NCBI GenBank assembly: GCA_020445605.1
Contig: JAGRGH010000032.1
Coordinates: 124,001 to 188,000 of the forward strand
DNA from: Chromatiales bacterium
GTDB lineage: Bacteria; Pseudomonadota; Gammaproteobacteria; JAGRGH01
DNA: 64,000 nt
Reading direction: 5' to 3'
This document shows, in pieces, positions 56,686 through 64,000 of the stretch. Every line of letters begins with the position of its first letter. The first letter of the stretch is position 1. Position numbers and translations under genes: made by a program. Under the pieces are notes generated by a model. It searched no databases and was not told the origin of the DNA. It saw only the letters and a list, made by a program, of their open reading frames with translations.

Positions 56686-58046
56686 ATCTGCCGCAGCGGA
56701 TCGGCAAATACCATGTGAAGTCCCTGCTCGGGCAGGGCGCGATGGGGATTGTCTATCTCGCGCATGACCCGGACATCGACCGCTCCGTCGCGATCAAGGT
56801 CCTGCATCCGCAGTACGACGATCCCGCCGAAGGCCGCGCGATGCAGGATCGCTTTCGCCGCGAGGCGCAGGCCGCGGCGCGCTGCCTGCACTCGAACATC
56901 GTCGCCGTGTTCGATCTCGGCGTCGACGCCGGGCGCAACTACATCGTCATGGAATACGTGCGCGGCGAGGCGTTGCGCTACTTCCTGAAAAACGATTACC
57001 GGTTCTCGCTCGGTGAGTCGCTGCACATCATCGCCCAGGTGCTGGAGGGGCTCGCGGTCGCGCACCGCTTCGGCGTCGTGCACCGGGACATCAAGCCCGC
57101 GAACATCATCCTGCTCGACAGCGGCGCGGTGAAGGTCGCGGATTTCGGTGTCGCGCGGGTCGCCGGCTCGGACCTCACGCTCGACGGCAACATGATCGGC
57201 ACGCCGAGCTACATGAGCCCGGAAGGGCTGCGCGGTCAGACCGTCGACCAGCGTGCCGATCTCTACAGCGCCGGCATGGTGCTGCTGGAACTGCTGACCG
57301 GTGCGCGCCCCGTACCGCAGGACCTGTACACCCAGCCGGTGAGCGTCTTCGTCGACAACGCGCTCGGCGGCGAGCGTGGCCGCGTGCTGCCGCAGGGCGT
57401 CGGCGCCATGCTGCACCGGGCCCTGGCCGACCATCGCGAACAGCGTTATCCGGACGCGGCGACTTTCCTAGCCGCGCTGCGCCATGAGCAGGCCGAACTG
57501 ACCACCCCCGAATCGGCCGAGACGACGCTCGCGGACACCGTCGTCAGCCGGCGGCCACTCGTGGCCCCGCAGCCGGTCGGCGAGCCGATGTTCGAGCTGC
57601 CGCCCGAGGTACTCGACAAGCTCGAACAGAGCCTGGTGAGCCACATCGGGCCGATGGCGAAGATGCTCATGCGCAAGACCGGCACCGGCACGCTGGACCC
57701 GGAAGCCTTCATCCAGTCGCTGGCCCAGCACATCAGCAATCCGCACGAGCGCGCGGAGTTTCTCGACAAGGCGCGCCGTTGTTTGCGCGAAGGCTGCGGG
57801 GGCAGCGTGTCATCGCTGCGCACCACGGCGACGGTCGGGACCAGCACCATGGCCGAGCAGCTGAGCCCGCAGCAGGTCGACCGGCTCGCGAACATCCTGG
57901 CCGGGTTCGTTGGGCCGGTGGCCTTGCAGCTCGTGCGCAAGCGTGCGCGCGAGACTGGCAATGCGGGGGATCTGCATCGGCTGCTCGCCTCGGCGATACC
58001 AAACCCAGACGAAAAGCGCCGGTTCTTGGGACTGGTCGGCGACTGA
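56682..58046 (+). CDS. Hanks-type Ser/Thr protein kinase with novel C-terminal region
   Basis: 454 residues from GTG 56682. The kinase domain (about 8-270) is complete: glycine loop LGQGAMGIVYLA, Lys in VAIKVLH, catalytic HRDIKPANIILLD, DFG and SYMSPE. The C-terminal 180 residues have no membrane helix; two similar blocks (LDKLEQSLVSHIGPMAKMLM, about 306, and VDRLANILAGFVGPVALQLV, about 400) look like a duplicated helical domain of unknown role. The gene overlaps the DUF3365-HAMP sensor gene and an FHA-domain cyclase gene lies opposite, so a sensor-kinase-FHA pathway is plausible. Confidence 0.9.
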   Translation: MNLPQRIGKYHVKSLLGQGAMGIVYLAHDPDIDRSVAIKVLHPQYDDPAEGRAMQDRFRREAQAAARCLHSNIVAVFDLGVDAGRNYIVMEYVRGEALRYFLKNDYRFSLGESLHIIAQVLEGLAVAHRFGVVHRDIKPANIILLDSGAVKVADFGVARVAGSDLTLDGNMIGTPSYMSPEGLRGQTVDQRADLYSAGMVLLELLTGARPVPQDLYTQPVSVFVDNALGGERGRVLPQGVGAMLHRALADHREQRYPDAATFLAALRHEQAELTTPESAETTLADTVVSRRPLVAPQPVGEPMFELPPEVLDKLEQSLVSHIGPMAKMLMRKTGTGTLDPEAFIQSLAQHISNPHERAEFLDKARRCLREGCGGSVSSLRTTATVGTSTMAEQLSPQQVDRLANILAGFVGPVALQLVRKRARETGNAGDLHRLLASAIPNPDEKRRFLGLVGD

Positions 58047-58099
58047 AGGACCGGTCGGTCTGGCGTTGCGGGCCGCGCCTGGTCAGCGCGGCGCGAACT

Positions 58100-59026
58100 T
58101 CAGCCGGTGCACACGCGGTTGCGGCCGGCGTGCTTGGCTGCGTAAAGCGCCTTGTCGGCGGTTGCGATGCCGGCATCCAGACCTTCGAGCGTATTGCCGG
58201 CACGCGCGCACATGCCGACCGAGATCGTCACCGCGAGCGGCGTTCCGCTCCATGCAATCTCCATGCTCTCGACCGCCGTGCGCAGCCGTTCGCAGGCCGT
58301 TTCGGCCCCGGCGCCGTCGAGATCCGGCAGTACAGCCATGAATTCCTCGCCGCCGTATCGCCCGAAGATGTCGGATTCGCGCATCTGGTCGGCGAGCATC
58401 TGCGCGACCAGCTTGATCACGTGATCGCCTGCGGGATGCCCGTGCGTGTCATTGATGCGCTTGAAGTGATCGATGTCGAGCATCGCGATGGCCAGCGCGC
58501 GACCCTCGCGTCGGCACTGGCCGTATAACAGCCCGGCGCGCTCGATCAGCGCGTTGCGGTTGGCGATGCCGGTCAGCGGGTCGGTCGTCGCGGCCTCCAC
58601 CAGCGCGCGCTCATAGGCGAGTTCTTCGCGGTTGCGGTATTCGAGCCGGAAGATGTAGTCGCCGATCTGCAGGCGGGATTCGGTCCCGAGTCGCGCGCGC
58701 TGTATGGTGACGCCGTCGATCATGGTGCCGTTGGTGGATTCCAGATCTTCGACGACGATGCCTTCGGCCGTCAGGGACACGCGACAGTGTTCGCGCGAGG
58801 CCAGCCGGTCGTCGATCACCACGCCCACGTTGCGCCCGCGACCGATCACCAGCGGGGCGGCGCCGATCTCGAAATGCTGCTGATTGGCGGTCGGATAGGC
58901 GATGGTCAGAAACGGCGTGCTGCGACCCATGCGCGCGAGCCGGTTCGGTGCGGCACCGACCGTGGTGCCGCCTTCGCTGCCGCTGCGGATGTCGGTGTCC
59001 GTATCGGTTTCAGTCGAGTCGCTCAC
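58100..59026 (-). CDS. FHA-GGDEF diguanylate cyclase
   Basis: 308 residues. Residues about 50-125 form an FHA phosphothreonine-binding domain (PLVIGRGRN, ASREHCRVS, LESTNGTMIDG). Residues about 140-305 form a GGDEF domain: TDPLTGIANRNAL, LDIDHFKRINDTHGH and the active-site YGGEEF, with the inhibitory RxxD site (RESD) five residues before it. It makes c-di-GMP. FHA domains bind targets of Thr kinases, and such a kinase is encoded convergently 53 bases away. Confidence 0.93.
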   Translation of the reverse strand: MSDSTETDTDTDIRSGSEGGTTVGAAPNRLARMGRSTPFLTIAYPTANQQHFEIGAAPLVIGRGRNVGVVIDDRLASREHCRVSLTAEGIVVEDLESTNGTMIDGVTIQRARLGTESRLQIGDYIFRLEYRNREELAYERALVEAATTDPLTGIANRNALIERAGLLYGQCRREGRALAIAMLDIDHFKRINDTHGHPAGDHVIKLVAQMLADQMRESDIFGRYGGEEFMAVLPDLDGAGAETACERLRTAVESMEIAWSGTPLAVTISVGMCARAGNTLEGLDAGIATADKALYAAKHAGRNRVCTG

Positions 59027-59089
59027 GCGTTGGGCCTGCCCCGGGGCGGTTTCACCTGCGGGTCGACCCGCACGAACCCGTTGATCTTA

Positions 59090-59242
59090 GGAAGCTCTGA
59101 TTAATCCGTCCCGGATTGCCAGAGCGACAAAAACGAAAAAGTGTCATTTTTCGTTTTCTTTCATTTTCAACGTCTTACATCCGTTGAAAATGGCGACACT
59201 TCCCTGTGCCGCGGGAAGCTCTGAATTGTTCAGAGTTTCCCT
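59090..59242. repeat. Repeat family B, copy 2
   Basis: Begins GGAAGCTCTGATTAATCCGT, shares GGATTGCCAGAGCGAC and CGAAAAAG with copy 1, has TTTTCGTTTTCTTTC in the middle, and ends CTGTGCCGCGGGAAGCTCTG...TTCAGAGTTTCCCT. It also contains TTTCAACG facing CGTTGAAA. It fills the gap between nhaA and the FHA-GGDEF gene. Confidence 0.85.
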
Positions 59243-59295
59243 TACCAAGCAGGGCAGCGGGGCCGGCGCGAACGGTGTCGAGCTTGCGCACCGGT

Positions 59296-60639
59296 TCAGG
59301 CGGGCCTGCTCACCAGTCGCAGCCACAGGAAGCCGCTGATGCCGGCGATCAGCGAGGCGGCGAGGATGCCGGTCTTGGCGACCACCAGCCGCGCCGCGTC
59401 GCCCGCGAACGCGAGTTCGGCGATGAAGATCGACATCGTAAAGCCGATGCCGGCGATCAGTGCGACGCCCATGACCTGCGCGAAGCTGACCCCGGCGCTG
59501 AGCTGACCGAAGCCGAGACGCACGGCGAGCCACACGGCCCCGGTAATGCCGAGGAACTTACCGAGCACCAGCCCAAGCACGATGCCGAGCGCGATCGGGT
59601 CGTGCAGCAGCTGGCCAAGGCTCGCGGCCTCGATCGGAACGCCGGCATTCGCCAGCGCGAAGATCGGCACGATCAGAAAGGCCACCGGCAGATGCAGGGT
59701 GTGCTCGAGCCGTTGTAACGGCGCCTCGACGTGATGCACGCCGTTTTCGAGCGCCTGCACCAGCGCGTACTGCTGCTGGTTGGCGAGCAGCGAGGTCTGG
59801 TTGCTGCACCCCGTCTTCATGCGGTCGAGCAGCTCGTCGACCTTTTCGATGAACTGTCGCGGCTCGTATTTTGGACGTGCGGGGATCGTCCAGGCGGTGA
59901 GAATGCCGGCCAGCGTCGCATGCACGCCGGATGCCAGCATCGCCAGCCACATCATGGTACCGAACACGAAATAGACCCACGGTCTGCGCACACCGCCGCG
60001 ATTCAGGATCATCAGTGCGGCAAAGAGGATGCCGACCCAGGCGAGCGCCGTGAGATTCAGGTCGTGGGTATAGAACAGCGCGATCACGAGCACGCCACCG
60101 AGGTCATCGACGATGGCGAGCGCGAGCAGCATGGTCAGCAGCGGACGTGGGATGCGTGGTCCCAGCAGCACGAGTACGCCGACGGCGAAGGCGATGTCCG
60201 TCGCCATCGGCACGCCCCAGCCGGCGATGCCCGGTCCGCCCGCGTTGATCAGCGCGTAGATCCCCGCGGGGACGACCATGCCGCCGATGGCAGCCGCGAT
60301 CGGCAGCGCCGCGCGGCGACGGTCGGCGAGTTCGCCGACCAGAAACTCGCGCTTGATTTCCAGACCGACGACGAAGAAGAACAGCGTCATCAGGCCGTCG
60401 TTGATCCAGTGGTGCAGGCTGTGGCTCAGCGACCAGGCGCCGATCGACAGGGTGATCGGCGTATGCAGGATGTGTGCGTAACTCTCGGCCCAGGGCGAGT
60501 TGGCGAGCACCAGGGCCAGAACGGCGCAGGCCATCAGGACCAGGCCGCCGGCGGTCTGGTCGTGGATGAACTCCTCGATCGGCGTGGTGACGCGGTCGAA
60601 GATGCGTTCGAGTCCGAAGGTGTCGTTGTTCACGGTCAT
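59296..60639 (-). CDS. nhaA: Na+/H+ antiporter NhaA
   Basis: 447 residues with about 12 helices. NhaA exports Na+ in exchange for protons and controls pH and salt tolerance. The ion-binding aspartates are visible in MATDIAFAVGVLVLLG (about 139) and ALAIVDDLGGVLVIALF (about 167). The protein is about 60 residues longer than E. coli NhaA because of an insert near 265-320 (RPKYEPRQFIEKVDELLDRM), as in many environmental NhaA. A rhodanese lipoprotein gene lies 25 bases upstream. Confidence 0.95.
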   Translation of the reverse strand: MTVNNDTFGLERIFDRVTTPIEEFIHDQTAGGLVLMACAVLALVLANSPWAESYAHILHTPITLSIGAWSLSHSLHHWINDGLMTLFFFVVGLEIKREFLVGELADRRRAALPIAAAIGGMVVPAGIYALINAGGPGIAGWGVPMATDIAFAVGVLVLLGPRIPRPLLTMLLALAIVDDLGGVLVIALFYTHDLNLTALAWVGILFAALMILNRGGVRRPWVYFVFGTMMWLAMLASGVHATLAGILTAWTIPARPKYEPRQFIEKVDELLDRMKTGCSNQTSLLANQQQYALVQALENGVHHVEAPLQRLEHTLHLPVAFLIVPIFALANAGVPIEAASLGQLLHDPIALGIVLGLVLGKFLGITGAVWLAVRLGFGQLSAGVSFAQVMGVALIAGIGFTMSIFIAELAFAGDAARLVVAKTGILAASLIAGISGFLWLRLVSRPA

Positions 60640-60664
60640 GACGCGATGATCTCTGGCTTGCGGA

Positions 60665-61084
60665 TCAGGGCTTGTGTACCGGATGGCCCTCGCGCATCCA
60701 TGCGGTGATGCCGTCGCGAACGTTGAAGACCTGTTTATAGCCCAGCTGATCCATCAGGTAACGGCCGAGGACGTCGGTGCGGTTGCCGGTGCGACAGATC
60801 AGCGCGACCGGCCGATCGCGGGGTACTTCGCGCTGGAAACGGTCGAAGAACTCGGGACGAACTCGGCCGCTGGCGTCCGCGAAGGTCAGCAGTTCGCTGC
60901 CGGCGACCACGCCGGTCTGGCGCCATTCCTCGGGCCGACGGATGTCGTAGAGCACCACACCTTGCGCGACGAGTTGCTCGAGACCGGTGCTGTCGACGTT
61001 CACATACGGCGGCGGGTCGGCGCAGGCACCGAGTAACCCGGCGGCAAGCACCAGGATCGTCAGCCGAAAGTTGCGGAAAAGCAT
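60665..61084 (-). CDS. Rhodanese-domain lipoprotein
   Basis: 139 residues from the ATG at 61084. A lipoprotein signal (LTILVLAAGLLGAC) anchors it. The single rhodanese domain has DIRRPEEWRQTG (about 48) and the active-site loop LICRTGNRTDVLG with catalytic Cys (about 95), and ends with GYKQVFNVRDGITAW. It may carry persulfide sulfur in the periplasm. It precedes nhaA, and a TSUP sulfur-type exporter is divergent from it. Confidence 0.85.
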   Translation of the reverse strand: MLFRNFRLTILVLAAGLLGACADPPPYVNVDSTGLEQLVAQGVVLYDIRRPEEWRQTGVVAGSELLTFADASGRVRPEFFDRFQREVPRDRPVALICRTGNRTDVLGRYLMDQLGYKQVFNVRDGITAWMREGHPVHKP

Positions 61085-61158
61085 GGAACGACCGCGCAGC
61101 TTCGCTCTGGAAAGTGCCGCATTATGCCTGAGCCCGCGTCGGTGTTCGGGCCCTGGCA

Positions 61159-61974
61159 TTGACAGCTCCGGCGCTGCGCCGCAGTGTGCGATTTTTGCGG
61201 CCGACCGGGGGCAATCCGGCGTTGGAACTCTGGCAGCTTGGCGTGCTTACGATCATGGGCGTGGTCTCGGGCTGGCTCAACGTGATGGCCGGCGGGGGGT
61301 CGCTGCTGACCGTGCCCGTGATGATTTTCATGGGGGTGCCGGCACCGGTCGCGAATGGCACCAACCGCATCGGCATCCTCACGCAGAACATCGCAGCGCT
61401 GACGAACTTTCGCCGCAAGGGACTGCGCGAGTGGCGGCTGGCGCTGAGCCTTTCCGCTGTCGCCTCGGTCGGCGCCGGCGCCGGGGCGCAGCTCGGTGTG
61501 CGATTCGACGGGCCATGGTTCAACGCGCTGCTGGCCTTGGTCATGCTCGCCGTGCTGGTGCTGATGATCACCGGCACGGGCACGAGGTCCACACCCGACG
61601 AGGCCGCGATACCACGCAGCAGGCTCGTCGCCGGTCACATCCTGATGCTCGGCGCCGGGTTCTGGGGCGGGCTCATCCAGATCGGCGTGGGCTTCATCCT
61701 GATCCCGATCCTCAACCGCGTGCTCGGCATGGGTCTGGTAAGGGTCAACTTCTACAAGGTGTTCATCATCCTGGTCTATACCGTCGTTGCGATGGTGGTG
61801 TACGCCACGCAGGTGCAGATCCTGTGGATCGCTGGCGCCTGTCTCGCCGCCGGTTCAGCGCTCGGCGGCTGGGTCGGCGCACACTCCACCGTGCGCCATG
61901 GAGAGCGCTGGATTCGCCCTGTGCTCTACACGACGCTGGTCGCGTTCATCATCAAGCTGGTCTGGCCGGAGTGA
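61159..61974 (+). CDS. TSUP family transporter (TauE/SafE)
   Basis: 271 residues with about eight helices. The family signature VVSGWLNVMAGGGSLLTVP (about 35-53) and its second-half repeat AGFWGGLIQIGVGFILIP (about 165-182) are clear. TSUP proteins export sulfite, sulfoacetate or related anions. The start is uncertain: TTG 61159 or GTG 61186. It is divergent from the rhodanese lipoprotein, which hints at sulfur metabolism. Confidence 0.88.
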   Translation: MTAPALRRSVRFLRPTGGNPALELWQLGVLTIMGVVSGWLNVMAGGGSLLTVPVMIFMGVPAPVANGTNRIGILTQNIAALTNFRRKGLREWRLALSLSAVASVGAGAGAQLGVRFDGPWFNALLALVMLAVLVLMITGTGTRSTPDEAAIPRSRLVAGHILMLGAGFWGGLIQIGVGFILIPILNRVLGMGLVRVNFYKVFIILVYTVVAMVVYATQVQILWIAGACLAAGSALGGWVGAHSTVRHGERWIRPVLYTTLVAFIIKLVWPE

Positions 61975-61977
61975 TGC

Positions 61978-62070
61978 CAGAAGAGTGCTGATCAACCCGT
62001 TACGGATCGTCAGAGCGGCGGTACTTCACTGTGCCACGTGAGATCCTGGGTTGTTCAGGGTTTCTCCCGG
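61978..62070. repeat. Repeat family B, degenerate copy 3
   Basis: GCTGATCAACCCGTTACGGATCG, split here as GCTGATCAACCCGTTACGG plus ATCG, then TCAGAGCGGC, CACTGTGCCACGTGAGA and GGTTGTTCAGGGTTTCTC follow the order of copies 1 and 2, but the middle is deleted. It lies between convergent genes. Confidence 0.6.
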
Positions 62071-62077
62071 GGCGGTG

Positions 62078-62965
62078 TCAGGGCGCCGGTCGATGCAGCG
62101 CTCTGCGGTCGCGCTGCGAAACCCACAGCCCGGCGCCGACAATCAACGCGGTGCCGGCCAGGAACGGTAGATCCAGCACGTCGTTGAAGAACACGGCGCT
62201 GTAGATCGCGGCCGCGACGAGCTGTGCATTCAGAAACGGCGCCAGCGTGCTGGCCGGCGCCAGATGAAACGCACGCACCAGCAGCAGGTGTCCGCCTGCG
62301 CCGAGCGCGCCGATGCCCACCAGCACGGCCCATTCCGCCGCAGTCGGGGCTTGCCAGCTCAATCCTGCGAGGATGCTGAGCAGCACGCTGCCGCCCAGTG
62401 TCGTGTGGAACAGCGTCGTGCGTTCGCTGTCGAGCCCGCGCAGCCTGCGCGTCAGCACGAAATACAGCGCCAGCGACACTGCTGCGACACAGGCGAGCCA
62501 CAGCGCCGAATCGTGCTCACGAAAACCCGGCCTCACGATCACAAGCACGCCCGCGAAACCAAGGAAGACGGCGAGCCAGTGCCAGTGTCGTACGCGCTCA
62601 CCGAGCATGGGCCCCGAAAGCACGGTGACCAGCACCGGTGCGAAGAACACGATTGCGGTCGCCTCGGCCAGCGAGCCGTTGCGGATCGCCGAATACAGGC
62701 TCAGCGTCACGCCGACCAGCGTCGCCCCACGCACGGTCTGGAGCACCGGATGGCGCGTGCGCACGAACGACCAGTTGCCGCGCCTTGCGAAGATCGCGCC
62801 GACCAGCAGCAGGTGGAAGAAGAATCGTGCCCAGACGACCTGCTCGGTCGGCAGAGACCGCATCAGGAACTTCGCGATCGTGTCCATGCCGGCAAGCACG
62901 AACGCGGCTAGCACCGTCGCGGCGATGCCGATGTAGAGGTCGCGATGGGCATGCGCGGCGGACAT
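62078..62965 (-). CDS. EamA/DMT family transporter
   Basis: 295 residues with ten helices in two EamA repeats (about 10-140 and 150-285). Typical pieces are AAFVLAGMDTIAKFLMRSLP, VFFAPVLVTVLSGPMLGERV and PFLNAQLVAAAIYSAVFFND. These drug/metabolite transporters export amino acids or metabolites; the substrate cannot be told. Confidence 0.88.
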   Translation of the reverse strand: MSAAHAHRDLYIGIAATVLAAFVLAGMDTIAKFLMRSLPTEQVVWARFFFHLLLVGAIFARRGNWSFVRTRHPVLQTVRGATLVGVTLSLYSAIRNGSLAEATAIVFFAPVLVTVLSGPMLGERVRHWHWLAVFLGFAGVLVIVRPGFREHDSALWLACVAAVSLALYFVLTRRLRGLDSERTTLFHTTLGGSVLLSILAGLSWQAPTAAEWAVLVGIGALGAGGHLLLVRAFHLAPASTLAPFLNAQLVAAAIYSAVFFNDVLDLPFLAGTALIVGAGLWVSQRDRRALHRPAP

Positions 62966-63110
62966 GGTGAACGCTTACGGTAGCACTGCGCGCGCGATCG
63001 TTGCTGGTGAGTGCCGGACGTGGCGGCGGGTCGTCTCCCGCCGCGTCGGTCCGGGTTATCCAAAGCCCGGTTGCACGAATTCCCGCGCGACCTCGGGCCG
63101 CTGCTGGCCG

Positions 63111-64000
63111 CTATTGCGAGGCTTTTGCGGCGGTTGGGCCTGCTTCGGCGCGCCCGGCGATTGCGGCTCGAATCGCCTGTTCCATCTCGCACACGATCGC
63201 GTCCCAGCCGAGCGGGACCACGCGAGCGCGGGCGCGCTCACCCATCGAACGGCGCAGGTCGGCATCGTCCGCGGCGTGCAGCGCCGCCTCGATGAAGGCC
63301 TCGAAATTGCCCGGCGGCGCGAGCAGACCCGTCTCGCCGTGGCGGATCAGTACGCCGGCCGCGGCATCGTCGAAGGCAACCACCGGCAGGCCGCTGGCCA
63401 TCGCCTCGACGGTGACATTACCGTAGGTTTCCGTGAGGCTCGCGAACAGGAACAGATCGGCCGAGGCGTAGTGTGCGGCAAGGTCGTTGCCGACCCGGCT
63501 GCCCGCGAAGTGGTGGTCGGGATGACTGCGCCGGAGCCGTTCGCGCTGGGGCCCGTCGCCAACCCAGATCATGCGTGCCGGCTGGCCGCGCGCGGCGATC
63601 ATCTCGAAAGCGGTTTCGACTAGCGCGAGGTTCTTTTCCGCGGCGAGCCGGCCGACGTAGAGCACGGCCAGGGTGTCGGGCGCGCAGCTCCAGGCCTCGC
63701 GCAGCGCCGCATCTCGACGTGACGGATCGAACAGTGTGGTGTCGATGCCGCGCGCCACGACGCGAACGCCGGGGATACCCCGCCTGCCCAGATCGTTGGC
63801 AAGCGTAGCGGTCGGCACCAGGGTTGCATCGGTGCGTCGGTGAAATCGCGAGAGCCAGCCGCGCACTGCGGGGCCCATGAATCCGGCCCGATAGTGCCGG
63901 CTGTAGCGGTCGAAGTTGGTGTGATAGCCGCTGGTGACCGGGATGCCGAGGCTGCGCGCGGCGCGCAGTGCAGACCAGCCCAGCGGACCCTCGGTCACGA
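63111..64000 (-). CDS. GT4 glycosyltransferase, N-terminus beyond the right edge
   Basis: The frame continues past the window edge; about 296 residues are seen. TEGPLGWSALRAAR and VTSGYHTNFDRYSRHY match the N-domain of the GT4 (MgtA/alpha-mannosyltransferase-like) family just after its first third. The C-domain has LYVGRLAAEKNLAL (donor binding) and ETYGNVTVEAMASGLPVVAF with the catalytic-type glutamates (ExxxxxxxE). It probably adds a sugar to a lipid or polysaccharide. The GTG near the edge is an internal valine, not a start. Confidence 0.88.
   Translation of the reverse strand, partial: VTEGPLGWSALRAARSLGIPVTSGYHTNFDRYSRHYRAGFMGPAVRGWLSRFHRRTDATLVPTATLANDLGRRGIPGVRVVARGIDTTLFDPSRRDAALREAWSCAPDTLAVLYVGRLAAEKNLALVETAFEMIAARGQPARMIWVGDGPQRERLRRSHPDHHFAGSRVGNDLAAHYASADLFLFASLTETYGNVTVEAMASGLPVVAFDDAAAGVLIRHGETGLLAPPGNFEAFIEAALHAADDADLRRSMGERARARVVPLGWDAIVCEMEQAIRAAIAGRAEAGPTAAKASQ

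Noticed and set aside
62030-62045. Third parS site (GTGCCACGTGAGA)
   Set aside because: Only the CCACGTG core is present and the arms do not match.

Overview
This window is a piece of the main chromosome of a GC-rich gammaproteobacterium and contains the replication-origin neighbourhood. The order gyrB-recF-dnaN-dnaA (minus strand) facing rpmH-rnpA-yidD-yidC-mnmE (plus strand), a DnaA box next to an AT-rich stretch, and two perfect Pseudomonas-type parS palindromes inside recF all point to oriC. MnmE, TtcA-like, YcgL, NhaA and a RpoN/NtrC-type nitrogen circuit also fit Gammaproteobacteria. A secreted protein with a PEP-CTERM-like tail suggests an environmental, EPS-forming species. I cannot name the genus.

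Layout. 1-2057: edge of a mobile element with two overlapping tyrosine recombinases; it appears to have inserted into, and cut off, a gene for an SPFH-domain membrane protein. 2-13 kb: accessory and envelope genes (PaaK-like adenylate-forming enzyme, C39-like peptidase lipoprotein, glycosyltransferase plus sulfotransferase, LolA-like protein, NfeD/SPFH pair, TtcA-like enzyme). 13-22 kb: RND efflux pair, fatty-acid hydroxylase-like protein, LPS-kinase-like protein, a TetR regulator and neighbour sharing an operator-like site, and two islands of hairpin-rich intergenic repeats.

22-32.7 kb is the most interesting part. It is a nitrogen-regulated redox cluster: single-domain globin, c-type cytochrome, DUF3365 haem protein, an 11-haem cytochrome, and a NirB-like FAD/NAD/[2Fe-2S] protein that lacks the sirohaem domain and is fused to a di-haem-b-type membrane domain. 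It also has an ANTAR regulator, a NarK-type transporter, a PP2C-kinase fusion and MobA. Between the ANTAR gene and the transporter lie two divergent sigma-54 promoters with a perfect NtrC site between them. The NirB-like gene has a leader with hairpins and an intrinsic terminator, as expected for ANTAR antitermination. The parts suggest an electron path from NAD(P)H across the membrane to a periplasmic multihaem reductase.

33-50 kb holds the replication genes, ribosome/membrane-insertion genes, an RRM protein, a MoxR-DUF58-transglutaminase operon and a histone-tailed HU-like protein. 50-64 kb holds phospholipid, haem and transport genes. It also holds a second candidate system: a membrane DUF3365-HAMP haem sensor overlapping a Hanks-type kinase gene, next to an FHA-GGDEF cyclase. 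A second dispersed repeat family of about 150 bp sits at 50.6, 59.1 and (degenerate) 62.0 kb. I saw no rRNA, tRNA or CRISPR array.
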